Shown one piece after another: positions 63,101-64,000 of a stretch of DNA of 64,000 nt. The stretch is from Toxonevra muliebris (Eukaryota > Arthropoda > Insecta > Diptera > Pallopteridae), in NCBI GenBank assembly GCA_963691655.1, contig CAVNUY010000046.1:930001-994000 (forward strand). Direction: 5' to 3'. Position numbers and translations under genes: made by a program. Numbering within the stretch: position 1 is the first letter of the stretch; each line of letters starts with the position of its first letter. The notes under the pieces are model-generated. The model made no database searches. It worked only from the letters and a program-made list of their open reading frames with translations, and was not told the origin of the DNA.

Positions 63101-64000
63101 AATTTTAATTCCGAATTTTAATTCCGAATTTTAATTCCGAATTTTAATTTCGAATTTTAATTCCGAATTTTAATTTCGAATTTTAATTTCGAATTTCAAT
63201 TTCGAATTTTAATTTCGAATTTTAATTCCGAATTTTAATTCCGAATTTTAATTCCGAATTTTAATTCCGAATTTTAATTTCGAATTTTAATTTCGAATTT
63301 TAATTTCGAATTTTAATTTCGAATTTCAATTTCGAATTTTAATTTCGAATTTTAATTCCGAATTTCAATTTCGAATTTTAATTCCGAATTTTAATTCCGA
63401 ATTTTAATTCCGAATTTTAATTCCGAATTTTAATTCCGAATTTTAATTCCGAATTTTAATTCCGAATTTTAATTTCGAATTTCAATTTCGAATTTCAAAT
63501 TCGAATTTTAATTTCGAATTTTAATTCCGAATTTTAATTTCGAATTTTAATTCCGAATTTTAATTCCGAATTTTAATTCCGAATTTTAATTCCGAATTTT
63601 AATTCCGAATTTTAATTTCGAATTTCAATTTCGAATTTTAATTTCGAATTTTTATTCCGAATTTTAATTTCGAATTTTAATTCCGAATTTTAATTTCGAA
63701 TTTTAATTTCGAATTTTAATTTCGAATTTTAATTTCGAATTTTAATTTCGAATTTTAATTTCGAATTTTAATTTCGAATTTTAATTCCGAATTTTAATTT
63801 CGAATTTTAATTCCGAATTTTAATTCCGAATTTTAATTTCGAATTTCAATTTCGAATTTCAATTTCGAATTTTATTTTCGAATTTTAATTCCGAATTTTA
63901 ATTCCGAATTTTAATTCCGAATTTTAATTCCGAATTTTAATTCCGAATTTTAATTCCGAATTTTAATTCCGAATTTTAATTTCGAATTTTAATTCCTAAT
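60140..64000 (+). repeat. ~3.9-kb segment, copy 2 of the ~8.6-kb-offset duplication (cut by window end)
   Basis: Second copy of about 51450-55342. The last bases, TTCCTAAT, match 55335-55342 at the start of the TTCCTAA-rich cluster, so the duplication very probably continues past base 64,000. Confidence 0.9.

Larger units (their letters stand above)
1..64000 (+). repeat. 13-bp AT-rich satellite array, whole window
   Basis: The sequence is a continuous head-to-tail array of TTTTAATTTCGAA (T subtype) and TTTTAATTCCGAA (C subtype), about 4,900 copies, all in the same orientation except single inverted monomers. Frequent variants are TTTCAATTTCGAA, TTTAAATTTCGAA and GAAATTTAATTTC-type units. Each unit has one CpG, one TTTT run and one TTAA; the T subtype also has the palindrome TTCGAA, which the C subtype destroys. 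A TAA per monomer on each strand, in a 13-bp period, closes all six frames about every 39 bp, so no protein is encoded. No stretch over 300 bases holds anything other than satellite. Both window ends lie inside the array, so its true length is greater than 64 kb. Role is inferred only: constitutive heterochromatin, possibly centromeric. The species and any satellite name are not identifiable from what I can see. Confidence 0.98.

Noticed and set aside
1..64000. Possible protein-coding open reading frames
   Set aside because: A TAA in each monomer on each strand combined with a 13-bp period stops all six frames about every 39 bp, and start codons are almost missing.
1..64000. CENP-B box in the array (shared TTCG)
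   Set aside because: The core pattern NTTCGNNNNANNCGGGN needs A after four bases and then CGGG. After TTCG the array gives AATT then T, with no CGGG at the right distance on either strand.
1..64000. CRISPR array
   Set aside because: There are no unique spacers; repeat and 'spacer' are the same 13-bp monomer.
1..64000. Telomeric repeat
   Set aside because: The unit lacks the G-rich strand bias of known telomere repeats, has internal higher-order structure over tens of kb, and shows no subtelomeric junction.
1..64000. Heat-shock elements (TTC/GAA triplets)
   Set aside because: Heat-shock elements need TTCnnGAA spacing. Here TTC and GAA are adjacent (TTCGAA) or seven bases apart.
1..64000. 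Yeast-type replication origin consensus in the T-rich motif
   Set aside because: TTTTAATTTCG departs from WTTTAYRTTTW at several core positions, and its presence in every monomer would carry no meaning.
1..64000. Organellar or bacterial AT-rich DNA
   Set aside because: A mitochondrial control region or bacterial genome would show genes or tRNAs within 64 kb; none is present.

Overview
The whole 64 kb window is one uninterrupted tandem satellite array. The monomer is 13 bp, TTTTAATTTCGAA on the + strand, with a second major subtype TTTTAATTCCGAA and minor subtypes TTTCAATTTCGAA, TTTAAATTTCGAA and others. That is roughly 4,900 head-to-tail copies. I found no non-satellite base stretch, no gene, no RNA gene, no transposon and no array edge. 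Every monomer carries a TAA on the + strand and a TAA on the - strand. Because 13 is not divisible by 3, these stops rotate through all three frames about every 39 bp, so the window has essentially no coding capacity. ATG is almost absent on either strand.

A satellite this long and AT-rich (about 80% or more A+T), with layered higher-order structure, points to a eukaryotic nuclear chromosome, most likely heterochromatin such as a centromere, pericentromere or a large heterochromatic block. I cannot name the species or lineage from the sequence. I do not recognise the 13-mer as a named satellite.

The array is a mosaic of zones with different variant monomers. About 1-410 is the tail of a 'zone C' type block. 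About 410-4,416 is zone A, a mixture of T and C subtypes. About 4,417-12,640 is zone B, dominated by the T subtype and marked by a private GAAGTTTAA variant. About 12,641-22,600 is zone C, T-dominated and marked by shortened 11- and 12-bp monomers. About 22,600-26,527 is a second copy of zone A. About 26,528-42,954 is zone D, rich in the C subtype and built from repeats about 4.6 kb and 8.0 kb apart. About 42,955-64,000 is zone E/F, rich in single-monomer micro-inversions and built from units about 0.33 kb, 8.6 kb and 9.1 kb apart.

The information in the window lies in this higher-order layer. Segments of 0.5 to more than 4 kb recur at offsets of 247, 325/338, 637, 910, about 3,340, 4,200, 4,641, about 8,000, about 8,650, 9,120, about 13,270 and 22,189 bp. 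Where copies differ in length they nearly always differ by whole monomers (13, 26, 65, 78, 117 bp). Every offset that is not a multiple of 13 and that I checked in detail is explained by identifiable 7-, 11- or 12-bp units between the copies. The picture fits repeated unequal exchange or amplification locked to the 13-bp register. The most distinctive element is a monomer whose 13 bp between successive CpGs are exactly inverted. It occurs at 40 sites and is confined to zones A, D and E/F.

All coordinates and comparisons were made by eye. Edges of long duplications are good to a few bp where an exact number is given and to tens of bp where marked approximate.
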